From positions 1-52,029 of IMG/VR virus record IMGVR_UViG_3300030116_007634: a stretch of 52,029 nt of DNA. One strand, given 5' to 3'. The stretch comes from a virus. Positions 1 to 8,375 of this stretch are shown piece after piece; within the stretch, counting starts at the first letter, position 1, and each line of letters begins with the position of its first letter. Position numbers and translations under genes: made by a program. Under the pieces are notes generated by a model. That model ran no database searches, was not told the origin of the DNA, and worked only from the letters and a program-made list of their open reading frames with translations.

Positions 1-41
1 TAATCGTCGTTGTCCGGTTGGTTTGCGGGAAGTTGAGACAT
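1..41 (-). CDS. 5' end of a CDS running off the window (hypothetical)
   Basis: A reading frame starts on the minus strand with ATG at 41 and continues through the window edge with no stop. It reads MSQLPANQPDNDD. An AAGGAA ribosome-binding sequence lies a few bases upstream of the ATG. It follows the gene ending at 87 in the same direction, so it continues the leftward cluster. Too little is present to say anything about function. Confidence 0.5.
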   Translation of the reverse strand, partial: MSQLPANQPDNDD

Positions 42-86
42 TTCCTTATAAGAGTCGGAACTGAGTTAATTATAACAAGTGAATAT

Positions 87-983
87 TTAAAAGCTAAACG
101 TGCCAACCAAGGATTTATACAGATCACCCTGTCCCTTGATCTTTTGCAGTTCTTTCTGTCCTTCGCTCCTAAGCTTGGTGGTTTCTTTGTTGATCTCACC
201 CTGTAAATTAGTCAGGCCAGCACTGTAAAGGAACTGGCGACTGTCTCGCACATTTTGAAGTTGTTCTTGAATTTCTGCAGGCGTGCCTTTAAATTCATCC
301 TGGAAATCAGGCAGGCTAATTTTTGTTCTGTCAGCCAGATCACCTCCGTAATTAGGGAGAAGATTCTTATCAAATTTAAAGGTACGGACACCTGTCAGCT
401 TACCTTCATCAGTTTTATCCTGCTTGCCAAACATCGTGTCGTAGTAGTTGTCCAAGTAGCTCTTGTTGAACTTATCTTGGTACTCACTTCCCTTTGTAAG
501 GGAATCACGAAGATCTTTGATGTCGGTGTAATAGCCTTGATCAAACCGATCCATTGCTTTCTTCCGTTCTTCTGGAGTGGCTGCCCGACCCAAGATCTCT
601 TCGAACGCAGCAGTAATACCGGTATCACGACGTCCCGGAAGAATATTTTCTAAATAGTTTTGTGTGAGTGCAGTTGCACGATCCCCAACAGTCATATCGT
701 ATTTAGCACGATAATCAGTCAGGCGACCTTGTGCGTCATTAAAAGTAATTAGACCAGCATTTAATTGGTTCTGGATGTTATCGGCATAACTATCGTATGC
801 TGCTGCACCTGCTTCATTCCTAATTCGCGTGCGTTCCTTTTCATCATCTATTGCTTGCTGTGCACGATCGTCAGCACGCTCATCCTTTTCAATCTGATAT
901 TTCAGATACTTTTCAAAACTATCATCCTTTTCAATTTTTGGTGCTTCGTACGTAATCTTGGGACCGCCACCGTAACTAGCCAT
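87..983 (-). CDS. hypothetical protein, helical and charged (virion-associated?)
   Basis: This is a 298-residue protein with no family I can name with confidence. Residues about 15-75 are highly charged and Ala/Gln-rich and should be helical. Around 120-147 the stretch FEEILGRAATPEERKKAMDR loosely resembles the short helical repeat of DUF4214-type proteins (weak). The C-terminal 50 residues are again helical and Lys/Gln-rich. It is the penultimate visible gene of a leftward cluster of similar proteins, so a virion or ejection role is an inference. A TATAAATA string sits directly in front of the ATG. Confidence 0.75.
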   Translation of the reverse strand: MASYGGGPKITYEAPKIEKDDSFEKYLKYQIEKDERADDRAQQAIDDEKERTRIRNEAGAAAYDSYADNIQNQLNAGLITFNDAQGRLTDYRAKYDMTVGDRATALTQNYLENILPGRRDTGITAAFEEILGRAATPEERKKAMDRFDQGYYTDIKDLRDSLTKGSEYQDKFNKSYLDNYYDTMFGKQDKTDEGKLTGVRTFKFDKNLLPNYGGDLADRTKISLPDFQDEFKGTPAEIQEQLQNVRDSRQFLYSAGLTNLQGEINKETTKLRSEGQKELQKIKGQGDLYKSLVGTFSF

Positions 984-993
984 TATTTATACC

Positions 994-1614
994 TCAAACA
1001 AATAAAGTGTCTACGTTGACGGGCGCAACACGGCCGAACATACCCATCATAGCTCCTTGTTTTTCTGCAAGAGTACGTTTTAAAGCTTCCTTATTTTGAC
1101 GACGAGATAATGCTTTGGCTTCTTCGGATCCCTGAAGACCAAGAAAAGCTCGGCGTTCAGCCATATCGCCAGCTAACTTCAGTTCCCGTAACGGACCTTG
1201 CGTGAAAAGAGCTGCCTTTCTTTGACGGTCATAATCAAGGTCAGCCCCAGTGGTCGCACCAAAAACCCGGTTGGCAATATTACTTGCCTCCTGGAATTTG
1301 GTCATGTCGCGGGTCATCTGAATTTGATTCTTCAGCTGATCCGCTGCCGCAGCTAACTGCGCGTTAGCGATATTGGCCTGCGTTCTCCGCTGAGCTATAC
1401 CACCGAAGATACTTGCGCCAAGATTGGCAAGTCCTAGACCAGCTGTTAAGGGATCCATTCCTGTACTTGCTCCTCCTTCTGAACTGCCTGATAGTGGGTT
1501 GTAATCTCCTAAGTCCAGACCATAAGATTCTGCAGGAGATATTCCACCAGGTAAAAAACTAGAACCACTAGCGAAAAGGTTCTTGTCTGGATTGAACTTA
1601 AATAGTTGACCCAT
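994..1614 (-). CDS. hypothetical protein with Gly-rich hydrophobic segment and Gln/Ala helix
   Basis: This 206-residue protein has a Gly/Ser-rich N-terminus and a Gly/Ala-rich hydrophobic stretch at about residues 53-74 (LTAGLGLANLGASIFGGIAQ). A long Ala/Gln/Arg-rich helical region follows to the C-terminus. A glycine-zipper-like hydrophobic segment followed by an amphipathic helix is the general layout of phage internal core or ejection proteins, but I see no family motif, so this is inference. It ends 10 nt before the downstream gene and begins 19 nt after the upstream one, consistent with one operon. Confidence 0.72.
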   Translation of the reverse strand: MGQLFKFNPDKNLFASGSSFLPGGISPAESYGLDLGDYNPLSGSSEGGASTGMDPLTAGLGLANLGASIFGGIAQRRTQANIANAQLAAAADQLKNQIQMTRDMTKFQEASNIANRVFGATTGADLDYDRQRKAALFTQGPLRELKLAGDMAERRAFLGLQGSEEAKALSRRQNKEALKRTLAEKQGAMMGMFGRVAPVNVDTLFV

Positions 1615-1633
1615 GGCTTTAGTTTACTGCACC

Positions 1634-2323
1634 CTATTGGAAATACCTAAAGGTGGGGTTTTGATAAGCACGCGCTTGAATGTTCGGCTTAGGTAATGCT
1701 TCAACACCACGCATCACGGTATTAGAGATGTCCCTTGCACCTTCCCTCATCAGCCGTCCAGATCCCGCCAGACCAGCCATAATGGTGTCGGGGATACGAC
1801 CCATCATTTCGTACTGGAAAGCAGTCTTAGCAGAATCTTTAGCGAGCTTTTGTCTGTATTCAGCATCTTCCTTCAATGCCCCTCTAATGTCAGCAAACGA
1901 AGGCTGAGTAGGCAATTTATCTAGGTAACGACCTACCGCTGCATCTAAGGGATTAGCTGGATCAGCAGTAGGTGGTGCTATAAGTTTATTGTATTCGGCT
2001 TGTTGAGTTTTTAAATTTAAATCATCTAACTGGCTTTGACGTAAAGCCGACATACGCTCTTGTACATTGTACTTATTAGGATCTCCTCCTTGACCCGTAA
2101 ACAATTGATAATCTGACTGTAATTCAGCAGGAATTAAACCGCCAATCCGTTCTATATCTTGTTGTGCTTTTGTTTTTAACTGTGGCGTGTTTCCTTGCCC
2201 TGAGAATGAGCCCGCATTTCCTAAATCAATGCCAGGGAAACCAGGGCCAAAGACAAAGGGATACGATCCACCTGGCTTCTTATTGAAGGCTCCGGCCATT
2301 CTTTCTGAAAGTGGATAAGCCAT
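1634..2323 (-). CDS. hypothetical protein, leftward virion-like cluster
   Basis: The protein has about 229 residues and is not recognised. I chose the ATG at 2323 (MAYPLSERM) over an in-frame TTG two codons earlier, because the TTG overlaps the stop of the upstream gene. The N-terminus is Gly/Pro-rich, the middle (about 60-170) is charged and Gln-rich, and the last 50 residues are basic. The gene begins 2 nt after the stop of the preceding gene, so the two are probably translationally coupled. Confidence 0.7.
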   Translation of the reverse strand: MAYPLSERMAGAFNKKPGGSYPFVFGPGFPGIDLGNAGSFSGQGNTPQLKTKAQQDIERIGGLIPAELQSDYQLFTGQGGDPNKYNVQERMSALRQSQLDDLNLKTQQAEYNKLIAPPTADPANPLDAAVGRYLDKLPTQPSFADIRGALKEDAEYRQKLAKDSAKTAFQYEMMGRIPDTIMAGLAGSGRLMREGARDISNTVMRGVEALPKPNIQARAYQNPTFRYFQ

Positions 2324-2325
2324 GA

Positions 2326-3018
2326 TCAACCCCTCCCGAAGGTAATGTTAGGTGCGCTAAGGGTTGCCCCTGAGTAAGGATTATTTGCAAGTGCTGTACG
2401 AGCAAGGGCTCCGCTTTCTGCCATACCTTGACCAGCGAGCTGGAAGTTACCAGCGGTACGTGCAAGTTTTTGGTAGATAGCGCCTTGGGTATTCAACAAT
2501 GACTGTTGGGCAGTAACTTGTGCCCGCCGTTGCTGATCAAGGAAAGGTGCAAGAGTTTGAGTCAGATATTGTCCTTGAAGCTGTTGTTGTAATTCAAGGT
2601 CTTTTTTAATTTCACCTCTTTGGAATTCAGCTTCACCACGGCGGCGTGCTCGTTCACCAATCTTGAGAGGGCCAATCTCTAAATCAGGAAGCAATCCACC
2701 CATTCCTAATAAACCTGCACCAGCTGCTCGAGTAACATTCCCTGCGCCACCTAGAAGAGCAGGCGTAAGCATAGGGGCACCTAAACCTGTCAGTGCTTGA
2801 GCGGTCTTACCATAACGTCCGGCAAATTGAGTTAAGCCTGCACTAGCGGCACCGGCTAAAGGATCTCCACCTAAACCCTGGAGAAGAGAAGGAACAAAAG
2901 GCGCGGCTGCAAGGGCGGTTTTTCCTGCGGCCCCTGCAAGTTTAAGGCCCGCTGCTTTTGTACCGACACCTTTCGCCAGCAAGCCTAGAACTAACGGAGC
3001 GGCTAGTGGAGCGGGCAT
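2326..3018 (-). CDS. hypothetical protein, Gly/Ala/Leu-rich membrane-active type
   Basis: This 230-residue protein has residues 1-110 made almost entirely of Ala, Gly, Leu and Pro with short hydrophobic runs. A basic segment (GERARRRGEAEF) and a Gln-rich helix (about 125-190) follow. It could insert in membranes, as ejection proteins do, but no family is recognised. A GATAAAAT-type box lies about 30 nt upstream of the ATG and may be its promoter. Its neighbours on both sides have the same orientation and similar composition. Confidence 0.72.
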   Translation of the reverse strand: MPAPLAAPLVLGLLAKGVGTKAAGLKLAGAAGKTALAAAPFVPSLLQGLGGDPLAGAASAGLTQFAGRYGKTAQALTGLGAPMLTPALLGGAGNVTRAAGAGLLGMGGLLPDLEIGPLKIGERARRRGEAEFQRGEIKKDLELQQQLQGQYLTQTLAPFLDQQRRAQVTAQQSLLNTQGAIYQKLARTAGNFQLAGQGMAESGALARTALANNPYSGATLSAPNITFGRG

Positions 3019-3047
3019 TTGTTTCTACTCGACTATTTCTTATCTTT

Positions 3048-3058
3048 TAATTTTATCA
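3048..3058 (-). promoter_or_regulatory. GATAAAAT-type box (candidate late promoter)
   Basis: On the minus strand this reads TGATAAAATTA, about 30 nt upstream of the ATG at 3018. Similar boxes lie 19-30 nt before several other virion-like genes in the window. I see no convincing -35 partner, so a single-element phage late promoter is inferred. Confidence 0.35.
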
Positions 3059-3061
3059 GCC

Positions 3062-3925
3062 TCAATACTCAAGAGTAGATGGAAGTTTTTCAGGATTATT
3101 ACGTGCGCTAGCAATACCTAAGTTAAGCAGTTTGCCAACAGTTGCACCACCAACAGCTCCTGCAAGAGCTATGGGAGCAGCAGCCCGAGTTCTGAGCCCA
3201 CGGCTTAAACCCTGACGTAAAGCAGTTGCGCCGCCTACACCAGCACCGACAGCTTGTAGACCAACGGGAAAACCGACAACTTTAACTTCAGGTTCCCCTT
3301 GTAGGTTTTCATCAGTTGCTTTCAACAAACCTAAACCAAGTACTCCCCGGTCTTGGTACTGGCTTCTCATTGCTTTACCATAACGCTCCGGCGTCAAGCT
3401 AGGAATATCTGCTTTGGCAGTTTCATACTTTAAAGGTCTTCCACGGCGACCTAAAAACAGTCTGTCGAACAACTCCATGCCAGGCTCTGCTGTTTGACGG
3501 CGATCTTCTGAACCTTTTTCTGCATAGGTTTGAGCGTAACCTTTAGGACGGAATAACTCCCCTGGGTTAGTTACATCAAACGTACCTAAAGACGCTGCGG
3601 TAACTCCCCCGATTCCCCCCGTCAGTGCCGCACGTTTTACAGGACTTTTTACATCAGCCAGCTGGGGAACTGCTTGTTCAACCGCTTTTTCTGCAATGGC
3701 TAGCGGATGGTTATACCGCCAATAAAACTGACGTGTTCCATCTGTGCCAATGTCAGTCATGACACGAGCGGCATAAGCACCTAAAAACTCACTGGCACCC
3801 TCAGTTTTTTGCTTTACATCTTTGTAGAAATCTTTATTTAAAACACTATGGCGGTAGTCCTGCCTAGCCGTCATTATGTCTTCGGCTTTCTTAAAACCTT
3901 TTTTTAAACCTTCAACAATGCTCAT
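3062..3925 (-). CDS. hypothetical protein with C-terminal hydrophobic Ala/Gly segments
   Basis: This 287-residue protein begins with a Lys-rich helix (MSIVEGLKKGFKKAEDIM). Short Ala/Gly-rich stretches occur near 105-120 (ALTGGIGGVTAASLG). A longer set of hydrophobic segments lies at about 220-275 (VGLQAVGAGVGG, AAAPIALAGAVGGATVG). Its start overlaps the stop of the upstream gene by 4 nt, indicating translational coupling. No family is recognised; a membrane-interacting virion role is an inference from composition and neighbours. Confidence 0.72.
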   Translation of the reverse strand: MSIVEGLKKGFKKAEDIMTARQDYRHSVLNKDFYKDVKQKTEGASEFLGAYAARVMTDIGTDGTRQFYWRYNHPLAIAEKAVEQAVPQLADVKSPVKRAALTGGIGGVTAASLGTFDVTNPGELFRPKGYAQTYAEKGSEDRRQTAEPGMELFDRLFLGRRGRPLKYETAKADIPSLTPERYGKAMRSQYQDRGVLGLGLLKATDENLQGEPEVKVVGFPVGLQAVGAGVGGATALRQGLSRGLRTRAAAPIALAGAVGGATVGKLLNLGIASARNNPEKLPSTLEY

Positions 3926-4554
3926 TGGTACATACCGGGCATAGGCACCATCGCCTCTTGCTGGAGACGTTGAGGAATACCTTGAATTTGATACAACGTT
4001 CCGTCAGCCGTATTAGGCATATTCATGTTGTTTAGATATTTCATCTGTGCCAACTGCTGTTGTTGTGTTACAGCTTGACTTTCGTTATAAGCCTGCGGCA
4101 TAAATCTTGGCTCCAATGCCACCACGGCACCTACGCTTCCAGCGAGCTGGGCAATCGTCTGAGGCATGCTCTGCTCATACACACGGTTGACCATTGACGA
4201 ATCCGTAAGATTCACCTGCTTCCGTGGTGTGCCTTTGGCGGTTTTTAAACCGTCTTTTACACGGTAAGAATATTGACCTGACTTGGGCATGCCTAAGACT
4301 TTGCCCGTTCTTCCGGCCAACGCTCGAGATAAACCGAAGCTCGCACCAAGGTCAGTCGCACCGATCAGGAGACCTGCCAGGGGATTTCCCGTCGTCAGGG
4401 TACTAAGGCCTGTTGAAATTACTGCTCCTGGGATAGAACTCTTCAGTAACTCTTTTCCACCATCGGCCAGCGCAGCTTTACCTAAAGAAGTTCCCGCCAA
4501 CTCCTTGCCGAAAGTACGTAGTCCTTGACCTAACCTTGCAAGCTGCGGAATCAT
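3922..4554 (-). CDS. hypothetical protein with central hydrophobic region
   Basis: The protein has 210 residues. A Gly/Leu/Thr-rich hydrophobic block spans about 40-85 (PGAVISTGLSTLTTG, PLAGLLIGATDLGASFGL) and a second lies near 130-150. The C-terminal third is Gln/Met/Asn-rich. It overlaps the downstream gene by 4 nt. A GATAAAATAG box lies 19 nt upstream of its ATG. Function is unknown; it resembles its neighbours in composition, not in any motif. Confidence 0.7.
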   Translation of the reverse strand: MIPQLARLGQGLRTFGKELAGTSLGKAALADGGKELLKSSIPGAVISTGLSTLTTGNPLAGLLIGATDLGASFGLSRALAGRTGKVLGMPKSGQYSYRVKDGLKTAKGTPRKQVNLTDSSMVNRVYEQSMPQTIAQLAGSVGAVVALEPRFMPQAYNESQAVTQQQQLAQMKYLNNMNMPNTADGTLYQIQGIPQRLQQEAMVPMPGMYQ

Positions 4555-4572
4555 TTTCTTACCTCGTTAAAT

Positions 4573-4582
4573 CTATTTTATC
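4573..4582 (-). promoter_or_regulatory. GATAAAATAG box (candidate late promoter)
   Basis: The minus strand reads GATAAAATAG, 19 nt before the ATG at 4554. It matches boxes found before fibre genes at 26692, 28053 and 28679 on the plus strand. No -35 element is evident. Confidence 0.4.
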
Positions 4583-5209
4583 TCAGTTATTTTCTTGTTC
4601 TTCAATTGCAGTTTCTTCGCCTTCACGTTCTTCTTTCTTTTCTTTCTTCTTTGACTGTGGCTCTTCTTCCTCAAGAAGCTGAGCAATAGAACGCTTATCT
4701 TCCATCTCATCTTCCACACGTTTCTCTGCTTGCGCCATCAAGTAACCATTTGGATCAGGATTACGCAAGCGCGGCATGGGATTCTTTGCACTCTGCCCAG
4801 GCTTAACCGTAGGACTCATCTCATATGCTTCGACCCAGAGGGGATTGAAATCAGGCTGGTTCTGAGGGCGCTGTGAAGTAAGGGCGCGGCCTTCATCAAA
4901 GTCATAATCCATAGGACGATTGAAACGTCCAAGACCTTCGAATAGTTCATAGTCAGATGAAACATCTTCGTTACCATCAAAGAACGGGGAGTTGCCTACG
5001 AAATTCAGATCCGGATTCAATTGTGTTTTGCGCGTTTGTGAACGCCGCAATAGATCCTGTGAAGTAAATCTCGAAGGGTTCCAGGGGTAGTCACCGCTGG
5101 TGGCCTTGGACCTAAACAAGTCGTCAAAGTCAAGGCGCTTTTTAATATCCCCCTGGCGATTGAAGGGGTTACGTATGTAGCGGCCTAGGTCAAGGCGGTG
5201 GTCCTTCAT
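4583..5209 (-). CDS. hypothetical acidic protein with Lys/Glu-rich tail
   Basis: This is a 208-residue hydrophilic protein. The N-terminal half is rich in Arg, Asp and Phe, without hydrophobic segments. The last 45 residues are a low-complexity Glu/Lys run ending in EEQENN. No family is recognised. It abuts the next gene upstream (stop at 5210) with no gap, so it is in the same transcript. A disordered virion-assembly or scaffold-like role is possible but not supported by any motif. Confidence 0.68.
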   Translation of the reverse strand: MKDHRLDLGRYIRNPFNRQGDIKKRLDFDDLFRSKATSGDYPWNPSRFTSQDLLRRSQTRKTQLNPDLNFVGNSPFFDGNEDVSSDYELFEGLGRFNRPMDYDFDEGRALTSQRPQNQPDFNPLWVEAYEMSPTVKPGQSAKNPMPRLRNPDPNGYLMAQAEKRVEDEMEDKRSIAQLLEEEEPQSKKKEKKEEREGEETAIEEQENN

Positions 5210-5419
5210 TTACTTTTTCTCTTTTTTCTTCTTTTTCAATCCTACCAACGTCTTACGGAGGTTGGCCTGCTTCACAGTCTTTTCATCGTAGTCGTCTGGG
5301 TTGGCGAGAACGTTCTCCTGCAGCTGGGCAGAGGTGATGCCTTTTTTCTTTGCCTTTGCAGTAAAGGCCCCTTCTTTAATGTCAGCCTTCTTGATCCAGT
5401 CTTTTTTCTTCTTAGCCAT
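5210..5419 (-). CDS. small basic Lys-rich protein of viral type
   Basis: This is a 69-residue protein. I chose the ATG at 5419 (MAKKKKDW) over an in-frame TTG that overlaps the upstream gene. It opens and closes with lysine runs, with a central segment containing KKGITSAQLQENVL and KQANLRKTLVGL. Short proteins with this layout (KKKxWI... followed by VxQANLxKTL) are common in large DNA viruses, where their role is unknown. A nucleic-acid-binding role is suggested by charge only. Confidence 0.68.
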   Translation of the reverse strand: MAKKKKDWIKKADIKEGAFTAKAKKKGITSAQLQENVLANPDDYDEKTVKQANLRKTLVGLKKKKKEKK

Positions 5420-5421
5420 AA

Positions 5422-7239
5422 TCAATTACCCTTAAGGGTACCAAGGAAAGTATTAACCAGGTCTTGTGCTTTGTCAGGAGGGTTAGTGGCACGGATGCGG
5501 CGAATTTCCTCACTAGCATCAATGCTACGGCGACCTGCCTCAGTTGGCTCCTGAGTTAAAGGCATCCGGCTAGCGCCCGGTTTGCTAGGTCGCATCTCAG
5601 GTGCTGCTGGTTTTTCAGTTGAGGGACGAATTCCGTAGATGTCAATCTCGCGTCCGGTTTGACTACGATCAGATTCAAACTTCTGAGCAGGCTGTCCAGT
5701 AATACTTTCAGTGTCATAATCACGCATACGCACCATACGGCCACCACTTCTTACTTGTCGAACTTGCTCATCTTCACGGCTTCCGGCAGAATATTCGGCA
5801 AGGTTTCTACCGCCACCGCCTCGGGCTTCTAGATCGATAGCGGGGCGATCTACGCGAAGCTCCATTGTTTCTGCAATAGGCTTACCGGTTGCAGGATCTT
5901 GTTCAAAATAAAGACGTGAACCTTCTTCTGCTTTCTGTACACGATACTTACTTGGGAAATCTTTAAGCTTAGCTTCTTCTACAACTTGGAACCGTCTTTC
6001 CGCTTCGTTGATTGGAGCAGTCAGCCCAGGTTCATACAGAGTGCGTGTACCAGGCTCATAACGAGTCCCCATCTCCTGAACCCCAAACGGCTTATAGAGA
6101 TCACCTGTACTAACAACTCCAGTAGTTCCAGGGGTGACTGACTGTACTCCTTGTGGGGTTACCCTTAAAGGCAACGAAGGAGATTCGTCCATTAAAGAAA
6201 GAACAGCTGGATCACCTGTTCCTGCATATAAATCTAAAGCTTGTTTTACACGTGTGCCTTCTGCACCAGAGGGAAGCCCTCCACGGGATGCGCCAGGACC
6301 CATAGAAGTCCGTGCTTGGATTTCTTGAAGACGTGAACGGCCACGATCTAATTGGTACTGACGTAAAAACTCATTGCTTTCAGGCTCAACCGCACTGACA
6401 GCTGTTGTATTTTCAGGGTATTGCTTTAAATAAGCGTCTACAGCTTCTGGAGAAGTGCTTACAGGCTCTGAGCGAGGAAGTCGAATGGTTTTTTCTGCCT
6501 GATCTACAGGTAAACCGTCTGGTAAAGAGCGTGCCACAGAGTTAACTGCTGCATCCAGGGGTGTAGCACTGGCTAATTCGGGATTTCTAGAAATTGTGTC
6601 TTCTAAAACTGCTTCGGCTTGTTCTTTAGCTGCGTTGACAGCACCAATATCTAGATCTTCATTAGCTTGAAGACGACGCATGACTCGACCAGTGGCCTGA
6701 TCTTCTGCAGAGTTGATGGCAGCAACAGACTGATCAACTTGAAGACCAACACGGGCATCTTGTTGATCCACCATGGTATTGGCGGGAACAAAATTCTGAC
6801 TCTCTAGGTAATCACGTGGGGTAGTTCCTGCAGGGCTACGACCGGGGACAACTTTTTCTCCTGTGACCGGGTCAGTGATGAGTTTGACGTCTACACCGCT
6901 TTGAGGACGGGTGACTCTAGGCAACTCAGACACGGGTTTGGCTGCAGCAGCGTCATAGGCTGCTTTACGTTCTGCAGCAGTAGCTCCAGTAGGGGTTGCA
7001 GGGGTAGGAACACCGGCTGCTACAGTTTCAAGGTTGGCTTTATCTTGTAAATTAACTTGACGAGTCCCTGCTGTCGCTGATTTAGCGTTAGGGCTGACCA
7101 AATTTGCAATCTTTTGTCTGGCTTCGGCCCTACGTTTGGGATTTAGGGAAAAATATCCCAAGCCAGCCAGTAATCCACCGGTAGCAAGACCTTCTACAAA
7201 CTTATTACCGCCATCTTGCGCCTGCGGGTAGGAATTCAT
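5422..7239 (-). CDS. large hypothetical protein, first gene of the leftward cluster
   Basis: This 605-residue protein is the promoter-proximal gene of the leftward cluster. Residues 13-32 (VEGLATGGLLAGLGYFS) form a Gly-rich hydrophobic segment followed by a basic patch, compatible with a membrane anchor. The rest is hydrophilic and rich in Pro, Thr, Ala and charged residues. It contains GVDVKLITDPVTGEKVVPG, a short beta-hairpin-like motif. The layout suggests a long, partly disordered virion protein; no known family is recognised. It is divergent from the small plus-strand gene at 7338. Confidence 0.72.
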   Translation of the reverse strand: MNSYPQAQDGGNKFVEGLATGGLLAGLGYFSLNPKRRAEARQKIANLVSPNAKSATAGTRQVNLQDKANLETVAAGVPTPATPTGATAAERKAAYDAAAAKPVSELPRVTRPQSGVDVKLITDPVTGEKVVPGRSPAGTTPRDYLESQNFVPANTMVDQQDARVGLQVDQSVAAINSAEDQATGRVMRRLQANEDLDIGAVNAAKEQAEAVLEDTISRNPELASATPLDAAVNSVARSLPDGLPVDQAEKTIRLPRSEPVSTSPEAVDAYLKQYPENTTAVSAVEPESNEFLRQYQLDRGRSRLQEIQARTSMGPGASRGGLPSGAEGTRVKQALDLYAGTGDPAVLSLMDESPSLPLRVTPQGVQSVTPGTTGVVSTGDLYKPFGVQEMGTRYEPGTRTLYEPGLTAPINEAERRFQVVEEAKLKDFPSKYRVQKAEEGSRLYFEQDPATGKPIAETMELRVDRPAIDLEARGGGGRNLAEYSAGSREDEQVRQVRSGGRMVRMRDYDTESITGQPAQKFESDRSQTGREIDIYGIRPSTEKPAAPEMRPSKPGASRMPLTQEPTEAGRRSIDASEEIRRIRATNPPDKAQDLVNTFLGTLKGN

Positions 7240-7337
7240 AGCCCTTATAGCTGTTTATTTGCCTTCACACATTCTATTCTTGAGAAATCCAAGAAATAGG
7301 ACGGTTATATTTAGAGAATACTGTAAAGAACCAGGAA

Positions 7338-7550
7338 ATGGACGCAGGTACGCGCCAAAAACGGATCGAAGGCCTGGAAGCCATCAAAAGTAGGGCATTA
7401 AGTATGGCTGCAGAGGGTAAAGACTCCCTCGAAGTGCGGGACTTCGTTACTTCCGCCAAGAAAGAACTGGCATATGAGTTGCCTGACGAGGATGCATTCC
7501 AAAAAGCAGCCAAAGCGGTGATCGCATATAGGCGCAAACGGGGAGAATAA
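7338..7550 (+). CDS. small hypothetical helical protein
   Basis: This 70-residue charged protein is predicted all-helical (RQKRIEGLEAIKSRALSM...). It ends in a basic RRKRGE tail. It is the first plus-strand gene, divergent from the leftward cluster across a gap of about 100 bp that must hold promoters for both. It is followed by a clear intrinsic terminator, so it is probably expressed as a single gene. Function unknown. Confidence 0.7.
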   Translation: MDAGTRQKRIEGLEAIKSRALSMAAEGKDSLEVRDFVTSAKKELAYELPDEDAFQKAAKAVIAYRRKRGE

Positions 7551-7576
7551 TAATTTTTTGAGAATTTAAATTACGG

Positions 7577-7601
7577 CCAGGTAGAAATACCTGGTTTTTT
7601 T
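7577..7601 (+). terminator. intrinsic terminator after the 70-aa gene
   Basis: A perfect 7-bp stem CCAGGTA / TACCTGG with a GAAA tetraloop is followed by seven Ts. It lies 27 nt after the stop codon of the gene ending at 7550. Confidence 0.88.
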
Positions 7602-7954
7602 GTGTGTTTTCTTGGGCAAAGTCCCCGGTCTACGTACAAAATCGCATTTTTACTTAAAAGTTTGGACCCCTATATGTCTCGAATAGGGAACAAATTTACC
7701 TGACGGTTCTCCCACCGCCTGTCCGATTGCGCATGTGTAGGGAAAAAAAAGAAACTGCGGCATGGGTACCAGGAACTGCCTTCGATGTGCAGTGCGAACC
7801 CTTCGATTAGCCGTGTTTATGTCACCATTCCATAACAATGAGATAGAAATGAACGAATTTGAGTACAAATACTTGCAATTTCATCGTAATTATTGCGCAT
7901 GAGATCGGATTTAGAGCCTTCGCCTACCCGGCGCGGCGTAGAACTGTAAGTCAA
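7602..7954. other. non-coding gap with no supported gene
   Basis: No convincing gene lies here. A 72-codon minus-strand frame (7650-7868) lacks protein-like composition and a ribosome-binding site. A GTG directly after the terminator U-tract at 7602 opens a 33-codon frame, which I regard as doubtful. The segment could hold a promoter for the early gene run, but I see no clear sigma-70 pair. Confidence 0.4.
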
Positions 7955-7987
7955 CTTGGCATTGTGAGTATCACAAGTAAGTCCAAG
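7955..7987 (+). promoter_or_regulatory. family B structured RNA element, copy 1
   Basis: An outer stem CTTGG / CCAAG encloses a short inner hairpin GTGA-gta-TCAC. The internal loop has GGCAT on the 5' side and AAGTAAGTCC on the 3' side. The same loop is present in the copies at 15482 and 18520, while the outer and inner stems are changed in a pairing-preserving way. The element ends 28 nt before the ATG at 8015. Function is unknown; a cis-acting 5'UTR element is inferred. Confidence 0.6.
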
Positions 7988-8014
7988 AGTCAACTACCAC
8001 ATCTAGTGTTCATC

Positions 8015-8155
8015 ATGACAGTCAATCTTCAAGACCAACAGACACAACTCGTCTTGCAATCTTTGCGGGCAACTGCACAAGAAGTAGCTCGAGTTGAAGG
8101 CATTACCTACGCCCAAGCATTGGAACGGGTGATGTCAGTTATGTGTAACGACTGA
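8015..8155 (+). CDS. small hypothetical protein
   Basis: This 46-residue helical protein begins MTVNLQDQQTQLVLQ. I chose the ATG at 8015 because the upstream in-frame extension runs through the structured element at 7955. The TGA stop overlaps the start of the family A element. It is the first of a series of tiny ORFs each separated by a structured RNA repeat. Function unknown. Confidence 0.6.
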   Translation: MTVNLQDQQTQLVLQSLRATAQEVARVEGITYAQALERVMSVMCND

Positions 8156-8228
8156 TCCGTACAAGCGGGTCCGGAGGTGCAACCCCTCCGGCAGTCATTG
8201 CCTCCAGCGGAGATAGGCACCGCACCGC
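8154..8228 (+). promoter_or_regulatory. family A structured RNA element, copy 1
   Basis: The element starts on the TGA stop of the previous gene with GATCCGTACAAGCGGGT. A 7-bp hairpin CCGGAGG / CCTCCGG with a TGCAAC loop follows, then a second hairpin GCCT / AGGC enclosing AGCGGAGAT. Copies at 8374 and 8665 keep the flanking and loop bases but change stem pairs together. It ends about 10 nt before the ATG at 8238. It does not match a riboswitch class that I can name. Confidence 0.65.
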
Positions 8229-8237
8229 CAAAGCAAC

Positions 8238-8375
8238 ATGGGCATCCGTAAGTCAATCGCCTCCGGTCTGATCGCAGCAGCCCACCACCTGCAGCATGAC
8301 AGATCAAAGGAACAATTGATCAGGAAAACTAATGACGTGCGTCGTAAGATTGCACGCTTCATTGAACCTAAGTGA
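8238..8375 (+). CDS. small basic hypothetical protein (45 aa)
   Basis: The frame opens with MGIRKSIASGLIAAAHHL and ends ...RRKIARFIEPK. It is flanked on both sides by family A elements, and its TGA is the start of the second copy. The protein is basic and probably an amphipathic helix. It is unrecognised; the flanking repeats support a real cassette gene, but the short length keeps confidence moderate. Confidence 0.5.
   Translation: MGIRKSIASGLIAAAHHLQHDRSKEQLIRKTNDVRRKIARFIEPK

Noticed and set aside
7650-7868. 72-codon minus-strand frame in the gap after the first plus-strand terminator
   Set aside because: It has no ribosome-binding site, a low-quality composition and lies in a region with structured RNA on the other strand.
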